Notes: generated from the sequence alone by a model not told the origin. Shown: positions 1 to 6,505, numbered from the stretch's first letter. The stretch is DNA of 7,892 nt from JAIVJN01 sp036732565 (GCA_036732565.1 DAINCF010000340.1:1-7892); one strand, 5' to 3'. Made by a program: numbers and translations.

Positions 1-1686
1 AATGATTATGGCTTTCTACGATCCGCGCTCAATCGATTGGAAGGCAACTGGCCGCGTCTCCGCGCGTCGGTGATCGTACCCGTCTACAATCGTCGCGCGA
101 TCCTCGAGAAGACGCTGGCCGCACTCTGCTCGCAGAATTATTCCCACACCCTCTTCGAAGTCATCGTCGCCGACGATGGCAGCCACGATCGACCTGAAGA
201 GATCGTGCATCAGTTTCAGGACGCGCTGACGCTGCGCGTGGTCAGGCAGGAGGACCAAGGGTTCCGCGTCGCGGCGGTGCGCAATCTGGCGATCGGTGCG
301 GCCACAGGGGATGTGATCGTGAGCCTGGATTGCGACATGCTGCCCGCGCGCGGGTGGCTGCGCGCGATGCTGGCGCCGTTTCATGTCTACGATGGCCCGC
401 TGTGCACGATCGGCTATCGGCGCAATGTCGACACCGCGTCGCTCGATGCGACAACGATTCGACAGGATATCGGCGTCGTGGAACGGTTGCCGCGCGTGCC
501 GGCGCCAGGCGCGGTCCGTCTGTGGTGGGCGCCGGCGCTCGATTGGCGGGTCCCGATGTACTGGAGCACGCGGATGCTGCGCCGGCATCAGGCCCCGTTC
601 AGTTTGGCCGCGGGCGGCAATCTCGCCTATCGCAAGCGCGATGCAATCGCGGTCGGCCTGCACGACGAGAGCTTCAGCCATTGGGGCGGTGAAGACGACG
701 AGTTCGCCTATCGTCTGTATCGGCGTGGCGCGTACTTCATGCCGATTCGCCGGGCGGTCGCCTATCACCAGGCACACGACGTCGGCGTGCAGCGCGAGCA
801 GCATCGACGGGAGACCCGCCGCCTGCTTGGGATGAAGGTGCCGGCGTATCGGCGCTTCAGCGAAAACGGCGCCTGGGAAATACCCAAGGTGTCGGTCCAC
901 ATTCGCGCGGACTCGGCGGATCGCCCGATCGCGCGCACTGTCGAGAGCGCGCTCGCCCAGACGATCGCGGATCTCGATGTCTGCGTGTCCGTCGACGAGT
1001 CAGCCGTCGAGGTGCTCGAGGCGTTGGCGCCCTATGCGGACCATCCACGTGTCCATGTGATTCGTCACCGCCACGCCACCGCCGGTGCCGCCGCGAACGC
1101 TGCCCTGCAGTCGTGCAAAGGCGAGCTGATTTTGCAGGCGGCTGCCGGGGATGAGCTGCTGCCAGATGCCGCGGCGCGGCTGGCAGCCGTGCTCGACGGG
1201 GATATCGACCTTGCCGTGGCCTATGGCGGCTACGACGTGTGTGACGCATACGGTGTCGTGCTGGAACGCGCGGAGCCAGCGGACTTTTCGGCCTTCGACC
1301 ACCTCCACGGTGACGTCATGGGCGGACCGCGCATGTTCCGCGCCCGCGACCTCGGGCGGGCCGGCGGATGGGACGGCAGCCTCGACGAGGCGCACGACTA
1401 CGATCTGACGCTTCGCGTCGCCGAGCATGGCACCGCGCGCGCGGTTCGCGAGGTCCTCTCACGTCGCGAGGCGGCCACACCGACCGAAGCCGACCGCGTT
1501 CGCGACGGGCGTGCGCGGATAGAGGTGATCCGTCGCGCCCTTACCCGCCGTGACCTCCCCGCGCACGTCGAGCCTTTCGACCACCATCGTCCCGATCGGA
1601 TCGTCGTGCACTTCGATCGTCAGGCCCTCGCCCGACGCCGCCGCGGTCCCCGCCTGACGCTGCGGCCAACGCTGGACAATTCGTAG
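1..1686 (+). CDS. Tandem-domain family 2 glycosyltransferase (5' end probably off window)
   Basis: Likely transfers sugars from nucleotide-sugar donors to a glycan acceptor at the cytoplasmic face of the membrane; donor and acceptor cannot be read from sequence. Numbering from the only in-frame start codon, TTG at 37, the first GT-A domain opens with ASVIVPVYN (10-18), has DDGS at 46-49, the metal-binding DxD as D98-C99-D100, and a WGGEDDE motif at 216-222 typical of the galactosyltransferase/GalNAc-transferase C-terminal (7C) type. A second GT2-like domain starts near residue 285 (VSVHIRADS). There DDGS has become VDES (about 319-322) and the usual DxDD site reads AAGDELLPDA (around 372), so it lacks a canonical DxD. 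A basic tail ends the protein. I see no membrane segments. The frame is open from base 1 and TTG 37 has no Shine-Dalgarno, so I treat the gene as 5'-partial; if TTG 37 is real the protein is 549 residues. Bifunctional polymerases such as KfoC have two GT2 domains, but here the second may be non-catalytic. Confidence 0.88.
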   Translation, partial: NDYGFLRSALNRLEGNWPRLRASVIVPVYNRRAILEKTLAALCSQNYSHTLFEVIVADDGSHDRPEEIVHQFQDALTLRVVRQEDQGFRVAAVRNLAIGAATGDVIVSLDCDMLPARGWLRAMLAPFHVYDGPLCTIGYRRNVDTASLDATTIRQDIGVVERLPRVPAPGAVRLWWAPALDWRVPMYWSTRMLRRHQAPFSLAAGGNLAYRKRDAIAVGLHDESFSHWGGEDDEFAYRLYRRGAYFMPIRRAVAYHQAHDVGVQREQHRRETRRLLGMKVPAYRRFSENGAWEIPKVSVHIRADSADRPIARTVESALAQTIADLDVCVSVDESAVEVLEALAPYADHPRVHVIRHRHATAGAAANAALQSCKGELILQAAAGDELLPDAAARLAAVLDGDIDLAVAYGGYDVCDAYGVVLERAEPADFSAFDHLHGDVMGGPRMFRARDLGRAGGWDGSLDEAHDYDLTLRVAEHGTARAVREVLSRREAATPTEADRVRDGRARIEVIRRALTRRDLPAHVEPFDHHRPDRIVVHFDRQALARRRRGPRLTLRPTLDNS

Positions 1687-1732
1687 GACCACGTTGCCGT
1701 GCAGGCGTGGGGTCCGCCTTTAGGCGGACCAC
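1686..1732. repeat. Hairpin repeat between convergent genes
   Basis: GGTCCGCC (1711-1718), a TTTA loop and GGCGGACC (1723-1730) form a perfect 8-bp stem. A further partial arm, GGACCACG at 1686-1693, can pair with CGTGG..TCC just left of the main stem. Read on the minus strand the element encodes VRLKADPT, a spurious peptide string I recall as widespread in Acidobacteriota assemblies. It fills the 57-bp gap between the glycosyltransferase and the secreted-protein gene, whose 3' ends face each other. It could act as a bidirectional terminator, but neither side has a T-tract, so termination is only a possibility. Confidence 0.6.
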
Positions 1733-1743
1733 TATGCAATTCG

Positions 1744-2379
1744 TCACTTCATGATGGTCGCCGTCACTTCCACCGACGTCCGGCGGTTTGTGGAGGGGTC
1801 CACCGCCCGCGAGACGGTCAGCGGCTTGCCCGGCTGCAGGAGGACGGTGAGACTTTCATTGAGATGTGAGGGCCTGCGGTTGCCGTCCGTCGAGGACGGC
1901 TGCGCCATCGGTTGGTATTCGAGCGTCAGCTCGAGGCGAATCGTGTCGTTCGCTTGAATGGCAGGCCTGGCGTCCACGTTCAACTGAACCGTCACCGGCG
2001 GACCAGGAGGGCCGCCCATGACCGCTGGGCCGGATGCACGAACGCGTCCAAAGGCGCGGTCCGCCACCACCATCGACACGGTTTTCTTCTGCGCTGGCTC
2101 CGACTCGACCTGGTCCGTAATCGTCAAGTCCACCTGCAGGTTTACCGGGCGTCCCTCAGGTTGGCGCTCGCGCGCGCCCTGTTGCTCGTTGGTACGCGGC
2201 GCGCTCGGCGCAGGCGTCGGACGAGGCTGCTGCGGTGCAGGCTTCGGCTGCTGGTCCGCGCAGTCGGCTTGGGGCGCACACGCCGCCCGGGGTTGTTCGC
2301 TCGCGGCCGCCGACGCAGGCGCAACCGACAACAGGGCCGCCGCAAGAACGCATAGATCTGGACGAGTCACGCGGCGCAT
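1744..2379 (-). CDS. Secreted proline-rich protein of unknown function
   Basis: A 211-residue protein I cannot assign to a named family. ATG at 2379 is preferred over an upstream in-frame start near 2409 because AAAGGAG lies 7 nt before it and it opens a good Sec signal peptide: basic MRRVTR, hydrophobic VLAAALLSVAPA, cleavage probably after ASA near residue 24. After it come two cysteines (34 and 40), a low-complexity P/Q/A/R-rich linker (about 42-77), then a region of alternating hydrophobic residues suggesting beta strands (VNLQVDLTITDQ at 79-90, VTVQLNVDARP at 129-139, IRLELTLEYQP at 147-157, SVEVTATIMK at the C terminus). A Gly/Pro loop, PAVMGGPPGPP, lies at 118-128. It begins 1 nt after the stop of the candidate anti-sigma gene and is the last gene of the sigma operon, so it is probably co-expressed with it. 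An exported envelope or periplasmic role is likely; enzymatic activity is not indicated. Confidence 0.8.
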   Translation of the reverse strand: MRRVTRPDLCVLAAALLSVAPASAAASEQPRAACAPQADCADQQPKPAPQQPRPTPAPSAPRTNEQQGARERQPEGRPVNLQVDLTITDQVESEPAQKKTVSMVVADRAFGRVRASGPAVMGGPPGPPVTVQLNVDARPAIQANDTIRLELTLEYQPMAQPSSTDGNRRPSHLNESLTVLLQPGKPLTVSRAVDPSTNRRTSVEVTATIMK

Positions 2380-2380
2380 G

Positions 2381-2920
2381 TCATTGCTCCTTTGGGAAAA
2401 GCGGGCCATCGCGATCGATGGCGTGAATGGTCAGCGGTTCGACATTGATCGCCTCGACGGCGACGGTCTCGAGCCCGATGGCCGGTGTCGTAGAAGCCGC
2501 CACGTCGAGCGACGCTGGCGCGGTGATGAACGGAATGCCCCACGCCGGACGCTCGCCGTCGACGGTATGTCCCACGCGGAGCCGGCGCACGACGCCAGCC
2601 GGCCCCTCGACCCCGCGATCGGTTCGCTCGTCGGACACCGGTTCGTGAAGTGGTGACCATATGGTGACGAGCGAAGCGGCGATTGACACGTCAGCGGCAT
2701 GCTGGTCAACGCGTGGCGCTCGAATGACGATCGCTGTCAGCAGCACAGCGCCCACTCCGACAAGGACGGCCACGGGCCGACGTCGCCAAAGCGCTTGCGC
2801 GAAGGCGGGCGATGTCCCGGTCCAGACGGGTCGAATGTCGACGCGCAGGCTCTCGCCACCTCTCGTCATCCGCGTCGCGACGCGATCGATTGCCTCGTCC
2901 AGCGTCTCTCGGACCTTCAT
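2381..2920 (-). CDS. Single-pass membrane protein, candidate anti-sigma factor
   Basis: A 179-residue protein encoded directly after an ECF sigma factor, with its ATG overlapping the sigma stop as ATGA (2917-2920) and GAGG-type ribosome binding sequence 5 nt upstream. This supports ATG 2920 over an in-frame start 72 nt further upstream. It has a cytoplasmic-looking N terminus (MKVRETLDEAIDRVATRM), a basic RRR, one membrane segment (about 49-67, VAVLVGVGAVLLTAIVI), and an outer region of about 110 residues ending in a hydrophobic-alternating stretch (VAVEAINVEPLTIHAI). Position and topology fit a membrane anti-sigma factor that holds the upstream sigma until an envelope signal arrives. However, it contains no cysteine at all, so the HxxxCxxC zinc motif of ZAS anti-sigmas is absent, and I see no named anti-sigma domain. 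The function is inferred from context and topology only. Confidence 0.72.
   Translation of the reverse strand: MKVRETLDEAIDRVATRMTRGGESLRVDIRPVWTGTSPAFAQALWRRRPVAVLVGVGAVLLTAIVIRAPRVDQHAADVSIAASLVTIWSPLHEPVSDERTDRGVEGPAGVVRRLRVGHTVDGERPAWGIPFITAPASLDVAASTTPAIGLETVAVEAINVEPLTIHAIDRDGPLFPKEQ
2387..2393 (-). promoter_or_regulatory. Ribosome binding site of the secreted-protein gene
   Basis: Minus-strand AAAGGAG lies 7 nt before ATG 2379 and inside the last codons of the upstream membrane-protein gene. It decides the start of the secreted-protein gene: the longer in-frame start near 2409 lies upstream of this site. Confidence 0.8.
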
Positions 2921-3573
2921 GAGCGCTCCTCTACGAACCCCAGTCGTGCCAGCTTCTCCCTGATTACGCGACGCGCCTCGAACATCCGCCACTTGACCGT
3001 GCCCAGCGGGAGCGCGAGCAACTCGGCGATGTCTTCGTATCGATGCTCACCGGTGGCGGCCAGCAGAAACGGATCGCGGAGTTTGACCGGCAGCGCGCGG
3101 ATGACCCGCGCGATCGCCCGATCGCGCTCACGCGACAACAGCGCGTCTTCCTGATCGGGCACGTTCTCGGTCACGACATCCCACGGTTCAGGTGCATCCG
3201 ATGTATCCGCGCTCCGTAGGGCCAGTCGGCGGACCCACCGTGCCACCGACCGCCGACGATCCAGCGCCTTGCGCCAGGTGATGCGCAACAGCCACGCCCG
3301 AAACGCGGCTGGATCGTCGAGCGACGCGACCTTCTGCCAGGCCGTCAAGCACGCCTCCTGCACCGCCTCGTCGGCATCCGCCGGGTTGCCCAACGCGACC
3401 AGCGCCACGCGTCGGGCGGCTCGGCCGTGCAAGTCAATGAGGGCGCCGAACGCGTCCGCGTCGCCCGCCCGCGCGCGTGCAGCCAGGCGGGCGTGCTCGT
3501 CATCGAACCCGATGTCGGCGGCCGCACAGGCTGTCGGCCTGGCCGCCAGAAGGGCTGCCACGGTCACGTCCAT
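2917..3573 (-). CDS. ECF-type RNA polymerase sigma factor
   Basis: A 218-residue group 4 sigma factor that would direct core RNA polymerase to a small regulon. Region 2 spans about 40-107: AFGALIDLHGRAARRV, then DADEAVQEACLTAW (67-79) matching the usual (E/D)DAEDxVQExFLxAW stretch, and FRAWLLRITWRKALDRRR. Region 4 spans about 148-206, with the helix-turn-helix around YEDIAELLALPLGTVKWRMFEARRVI (179-204); the common GTVKSR is GTVKWR here. The linker between regions is acidic (about 121-146). There is no C-terminal extension. ATG 3573 is the first ATG of the frame, with no clear Shine-Dalgarno; GTG codons at residues 3 and 5 are alternatives, and the first 25 residues precede the conserved part. 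It heads the minus-strand operon and overlaps the candidate anti-sigma gene by 4 bp. Autoregulation would be typical of the class but is not shown. Confidence 0.95.
   Translation of the reverse strand: MDVTVAALLAARPTACAAADIGFDDEHARLAARARAGDADAFGALIDLHGRAARRVALVALGNPADADEAVQEACLTAWQKVASLDDPAAFRAWLLRITWRKALDRRRSVARWVRRLALRSADTSDAPEPWDVVTENVPDQEDALLSRERDRAIARVIRALPVKLRDPFLLAATGEHRYEDIAELLALPLGTVKWRMFEARRVIREKLARLGFVEERS
2926..2932 (-). promoter_or_regulatory. Ribosome binding site of the candidate anti-sigma gene
   Basis: Minus-strand AGAGGAG lies 5 nt before ATG 2920 and within the last codons of the sigma gene. It selects the ATGA-overlapping start over the upstream in-frame one and suggests translational coupling with the sigma factor. 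Confidence 0.8.
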
Positions 3574-3601
3574 CAGACGCTATCAGCGAATCACAGGTTG
3601 G

Positions 3602-3755
3602 GCTTTCCGCAGCCTCTCGCGCTATCGCCGTAGCGCGGCTCGCGAACCGCCCCTACACTGTCCCGGATGCTAACCGTCGTAGGGGCGGTTCGCTTTCCGC
3701 AGCCCCATGCGTCACCGCCGTAGGGGCGGCTCGCGAGCCGCCCCTACACTGCCCC
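3602..3755. repeat. Imperfect direct repeat, two copies at about 90-bp spacing
   Basis: Copy 1 (3602-3664) and copy 2 (3692-3755) both run GCTTTCCGCAGCC, about 11 variable bases, CGCCGTAG, a GGCGG-type palindrome and CCGCCCCTACACTG. By eye they are about 85% identical with one single-base gap. The arrangement suggests local duplication of a palindrome with its flanks. The region lies between the divergent sigma and acetyltransferase genes and holds no convincing coding sequence. Confidence 0.6.
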
Positions 3756-3773
3756 ACACTGAACCGCCCTTAC
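3630..3773. repeat. Cluster of GTAGGGGCGG/CCGCCCCTAC palindromic repeats
   Basis: Four pieces of one family lie in 144 bp. A degenerate palindrome at 3630-3656 ends in GAACCGCCCCTAC (3644-3656). A left arm GTAGGGGCGGTTC follows (3679-3691). A perfect 28-nt palindrome at 3720-3747 has the half-site GTAGGGGCGGCTCG. A variant right arm GAACCGCCCTTAC closes the set (3761-3773). The left arm 3679-3691 can pair perfectly with 3644-3656 (22-nt loop), or with 3761-3773 through 13 pairs including one G-U, enclosing the perfect palindrome. The elements occupy most of the 3574-3784 gap, so promoters for both divergent genes must lie within or beside them. Confidence 0.85.
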
Positions 3774-3784
3774 ACTGCTCCAAG

Positions 3785-4243
3785 ATGCTGATTTCGACCG
3801 CCGGTCCAGAGGACCTTGACGATGTTCGGGCGATGCTCCGCGAGTACGTGGCCTGGATCGATCTCGATTTGAGCTTTCAGGATTTCTCACAGGAATTCGA
3901 CGGGCTGCCGGGCGCGTACGCGGCTCCGGATGGCGCGCTGCTCGTCGCCAGGGCCGGTGACCGAGCCATGGGGATGGTGGCCCTGCGGCGCCTCGACGAT
4001 GACCGATGCGAGATGAAGCGGCTGTACGTGCGCCCTGACGCCAGGGGGACGGGGCTCGGCACGCGGCTGATCGCGCGCGTCGTGGACGAGGCTCGCGCGC
4101 GCGACTACCGCGAGATGTACCTCGACACGCTGCCCATCATGGGCGACGCACAGCGGCTCTACCGCCTGGCAGGTTTCGAGGACATCGAGCCCTACTACGA
4201 GTCCCCCGTCGCCGGCACGCGATTCATGCGAAAGCGTCTTTAG
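3785..4243 (+). CDS. GNAT-family N-acetyltransferase
   Basis: A 152-residue cytoplasmic acyltransferase of the Gcn5-related family, transferring an acetyl group from acetyl-CoA to an amine; the substrate cannot be told from sequence. The acetyl-CoA pyrophosphate-binding signature is RGTGLG at 87-92, after the conserved strand MKRLYVRPDA (77-86), followed by the helix GTRLIARVVDEA. The late GNAT strand and helix appear as YREMYLDTLPIM and AQRLYRLAGFEDIEPYY (122-138), the usual end of the fold. ATG 3785 starts at the first residues that look like the family; an in-frame start at 3707 would translate repeat DNA into a basic Pro/Arg-rich leader and is rejected. No Shine-Dalgarno precedes ATG 3785, which begins 11 nt after the last repeat arm. 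It is 7 nt upstream of the first possible amidase start and may be read together with that operon. Confidence 0.9.
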   Translation: MLISTAGPEDLDDVRAMLREYVAWIDLDLSFQDFSQEFDGLPGAYAAPDGALLVARAGDRAMGMVALRRLDDDRCEMKRLYVRPDARGTGLGTRLIARVVDEARARDYREMYLDTLPIMGDAQRLYRLAGFEDIEPYYESPVAGTRFMRKRL

Positions 4244-4250
4244 CACGCGG

Positions 4251-5915
4251 TTGGCCGGTATCATTGATGGAGTGCGCCGCGGCCCCCTGGTGGATCGGAT
4301 CAACGGAAGGTACAGAGTTCGCCACCGTTGCTCGGACAAGGCTTCCGGGCCGTTCCGTAGGAACGGCCCCTGTGGATATCGAACGTACATCCCACTAGCT
4401 CTCCGTCTTATCGCCCTCCTGATCCTCAGCGCGGCCACGGCTCCGTTGGTCGCGCAGGCGCCGGCCGGCGCGGCGCTGACCCTGTTATCCAAGGAAGGGC
4501 GACGGCCCCTGCCAATCGTCGCGGTCGGCAATCAGGAGTACGTGCCCCTGGATGAGATCGCCGCCGCGTTCTCCAGCACCGTGCAGGAGGATCGTCTTGC
4601 CGGCGGCGTGACCATGTCGGTCAACGGCCGGACCATCGTGCTGACGCCCGACCAGGGTGTCGTCTCGGTCGCCGGTCGTCTCGTGTCCCTCTCGGCGCCG
4701 GTGGTCCGTCAGGGCACTCGCTGGATGGTGCCCGCGGACTTCTTGCCTCGCGCGATTGGCCTCGCGACGGGCACCCGGATGGATCTGCGTCGAGCCAGCC
4801 GTCTGGTCGTGGTTGGCGATCTCCGCGTCCCACGGGTGACCGCGCGCCTGGAAGGCGCCAGTGGCCGAGCCACGATCGTGTTCGATATCGCCCCCGCCGT
4901 TCCCGCTCGCGTGGTTTCACCGGTGACCGGTCAGCTGGATGTCGAATTCGACGCCGACGCCCTCGACTTGGCGCTGCCCACTGTTGGCCCGCAGGACCTC
5001 CTCCAGCGCATCGCGCCCGGTGATTCGCCGACGTCCGTACGTCTGACCACGGGCCCACGCTTCGGGATCTATCGCTCCTCCACCGAACAGGCGGGCACCG
5101 ATGCCACGCGGCTCACGGTGGAGCTGCTGCCGGCAGGCACGGAGACGTCTGTCACCACCCCGACGACGCCCGCGCCAACCGAGCTTCCCACCGTGGTCAT
5201 GCCGCCGCCAACCACGGGCGTGCGGACCGTTGTGTTGGACCCGGGACACGGCGGCGACGAGACCGGCGCGCGAGGTCCGCGCGGCACGCTGGAGAAGAAC
5301 GTCACGCTCGCGATGGCTCGGCGCGTGAAGGCGCTCATCGAGAGCCGCCTCGGACTCAAGGTGTTCCTGACCCGCGAGGACGATCGCCTGATGACGCTCG
5401 ACGAGCGGACCGCTTTCGCCAACAATCAGCAGGCCGACGTCTTCATCAGCATCCACGCCAACGCATCGGTGAGTCAGGCGATGAAAGGCGCCGAGGTCTA
5501 CTTCCTCAGTCTGTCCGCGGCACAGCCGATCTCGACGCCAGCCACGCCAGACGGCGGGTCGACCGTACTGCCGACGCTGACCGGAGGCATGCGCGCCATC
5601 GATCTCGTCTTGTGGGAGCGCGCCCAGGAGCGCTACATCGACCAATCGTCGGCGCTGGCAGGCTTCGTCGATCAGGCGCTGCGCACGCGGGTGGAGATGA
5701 GCCCGCGCGGAGTCCAGCAGGCGCCGCTGCGCGTGCTGGTGGGCGCCAACATGCCCGCGGTGCTGGTGGAGACCGGGTATTTGTCTCACTCGCAGCAAGA
5801 GAGCGCGTTGTCATCCGACGATGGGCAGGCGCACATCGCCGAGGCGCTCTTCGACGCGTTGCTGCGCTTCCGAGAGCAGGTCGATCGGGCCGCCGGCGTG
5901 CCCGCCACTCCATGA
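4251..5915 (+). CDS. Exported N-acetylmuramoyl-L-alanine amidase (Amidase_3)
   Basis: Zinc hydrolase cutting the bond between N-acetylmuramic acid and the stem peptide of peptidoglycan, acting in the periplasm in daughter-cell separation or wall turnover. Numbered from TTG 4251, a Sec-type hydrophobic segment lies at 49-66 (ALRLIALLILSAATAPL). A copper-amine-oxidase-N-like domain follows (about 80-175, with EYVPLDEIAAAF from 96), then an AMIN-like beta region (about 193-290), a Thr/Pro linker (about 295-325) and the amidase domain (326-548). Zinc ligands are H333 in DPGHGG, E348 in LEKN and H402 in SIHAN; the catalytic glutamate is E507 in VETGYLSH. An insert at about 421-465 precedes SSALA, where AmiA/B/C-type enzymes carry an autoinhibitory helix. 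The start is uncertain: only TTG 4251, GTG 4272 and GTG 4290 are in frame, none has a Shine-Dalgarno, and all place about 35-48 residues, including a palindrome-encoded stretch, before the signal peptide. Its stop overlaps the next gene. Confidence 0.92.
   Translation: MAGIIDGVRRGPLVDRINGRYRVRHRCSDKASGPFRRNGPCGYRTYIPLALRLIALLILSAATAPLVAQAPAGAALTLLSKEGRRPLPIVAVGNQEYVPLDEIAAAFSSTVQEDRLAGGVTMSVNGRTIVLTPDQGVVSVAGRLVSLSAPVVRQGTRWMVPADFLPRAIGLATGTRMDLRRASRLVVVGDLRVPRVTARLEGASGRATIVFDIAPAVPARVVSPVTGQLDVEFDADALDLALPTVGPQDLLQRIAPGDSPTSVRLTTGPRFGIYRSSTEQAGTDATRLTVELLPAGTETSVTTPTTPAPTELPTVVMPPPTTGVRTVVLDPGHGGDETGARGPRGTLEKNVTLAMARRVKALIESRLGLKVFLTREDDRLMTLDERTAFANNQQADVFISIHANASVSQAMKGAEVYFLSLSAAQPISTPATPDGGSTVLPTLTGGMRAIDLVLWERAQERYIDQSSALAGFVDQALRTRVEMSPRGVQQAPLRVLVGANMPAVLVETGYLSHSQQESALSSDDGQAHIAEALFDALLRFREQVDRAAGVPATP
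4347..4369. repeat. Perfect hairpin inside the 5' end of the amidase frame
   Basis: GGGCCGTTCC (4347-4356), loop GTA, GGAACGGCCC (4360-4369): a perfect 10-bp stem with a 3-nt loop. It is related in style to, but distinct in sequence from, the GTAGGGGCGG family. It lies 26 nt before the codons of the amidase's hydrophobic signal segment and would be translated as GPFRRNGP if translation starts upstream. It may instead belong to an untranslated leader, or have been inserted there. Confidence 0.8.
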
Positions 5916-6505
5916 ACGTCAGGCATCTCACGCTGGCCATCATCGTTGGCACCTGCGCGGTCGCCCTCGGCTGGGGCCTGATGACCGCCTTGTCTCGCGT
6001 GCTTCGAACCTCGGAACCCGTCGAGGTCGCCACGGACGCGCCACAGCCACCGGCGACCGCATCGACGCCTGCCGTTCCGCGCATTCAGGCCAAGTTGTTC
6101 TTCATCTCCGAGGATGGACAGCGGCTGGTGGCCACCGAGCGGGAGGTGCCGCTGGCCGAAGGCGTGGTCGCGCAGGCGCGCGCGCTGGTCGACGCCCAAC
6201 TCAGTGCGGAGGCCACGCCGCCGCTCGCGCGCAGCGTTCCGGACGGCACCGTGCTGCGCGGACTCTACGTCTCCAGTCGCAACGAGATCTTCGTGGATCT
6301 CGACGGCGCGGTCCGCGCCAGACACCCAGGCGGCTCGCTGAACGAGCTGCTCACCGTCTATGCCATCGTGAACGCCATCACCGTGAACCTGCCGGACGTG
6401 CAGGAGGTGCAGCTGCTCATCGACGGACGCGAAGTGGACACGCTCGCGGGGCATGTGGACTTGCGGCAGCCGTTGAGAAAGAATGAAAGCTTGATCCAGC
6501 AATGA
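5912..6505 (+). CDS. GerMN-domain membrane-anchored protein
   Basis: A 197-residue envelope protein with a GerMN domain, named from the Bacillus sporulation/germination protein GerM; in non-spore-formers it is generally found with cell-wall enzymes. The N terminus has one hydrophobic segment (about 7-28, TLAIIVGTCAVALGWGLMTAL) that can anchor it or act as an uncleaved signal, then a Pro/Ala/Thr-rich spacer (about 33-57). The GerMN domain (about 58-187) shows KLFFISEDGQRLV, the helix VVAQARALVDAQL, PDGTVLRGLYV (110-120), IFVDLDGAVR (126-135), the conserved helix GSLNELLTVYAIVNAIT (141-157) and VQEVQLLIDGREVDTLAGHVDL. ATG 5912 overlaps the amidase stop as ATGA, which decides this start over a GTG 300 nt upstream; no Shine-Dalgarno is visible, so translation is probably coupled. 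A role assisting the co-transcribed amidase is inferred from context. Confidence 0.9.
   Translation: MNVRHLTLAIIVGTCAVALGWGLMTALSRVLRTSEPVEVATDAPQPPATASTPAVPRIQAKLFFISEDGQRLVATEREVPLAEGVVAQARALVDAQLSAEATPPLARSVPDGTVLRGLYVSSRNEIFVDLDGAVRARHPGGSLNELLTVYAIVNAITVNLPDVQEVQLLIDGREVDTLAGHVDLRQPLRKNESLIQQ

Noticed and set aside
2..73. Short open frame from ATG at base 2 ending in TGA at 71-73
   Set aside because: Too short to judge. It could be the tail of an upstream gene, but it overlaps the glycosyltransferase frame and has no recognisable sequence.
16..900. 294-codon minus-strand open frame opposite the glycosyltransferase
   Set aside because: It is antisense to a gene with clear GT2 motifs, its composition is Arg/His/Ala-rich as expected of a GC-rich shadow frame, and it shows no recognisable domain.
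3576..3599. Possible ECF promoter on the minus strand: AAC (3597-3599) and CGTC (3576-3579) separated by 17 nt, upstream of the sigma gene
   Set aside because: Transcription would start at or inside the assigned ATG at 3573, and such short motifs are frequent by chance. It would gain weight only if the sigma gene starts at a downstream codon or a mapped start site agrees.
3630..3773. CRISPR array
   Set aside because: The repeats are palindromic, differ in orientation and spacing, and lack regular unique spacers and cas genes.
3707..3784. In-frame 26-residue N-terminal extension of the acetyltransferase
   Set aside because: It translates repeat DNA into a basic, proline-rich string unrelated to the GNAT fold; ATG 3785 gives the expected N terminus.
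4917..5798. 293-codon minus-strand open frame opposite the amidase
   Set aside because: It covers the conserved amidase catalytic domain in antisense; the long open length follows from high GC.
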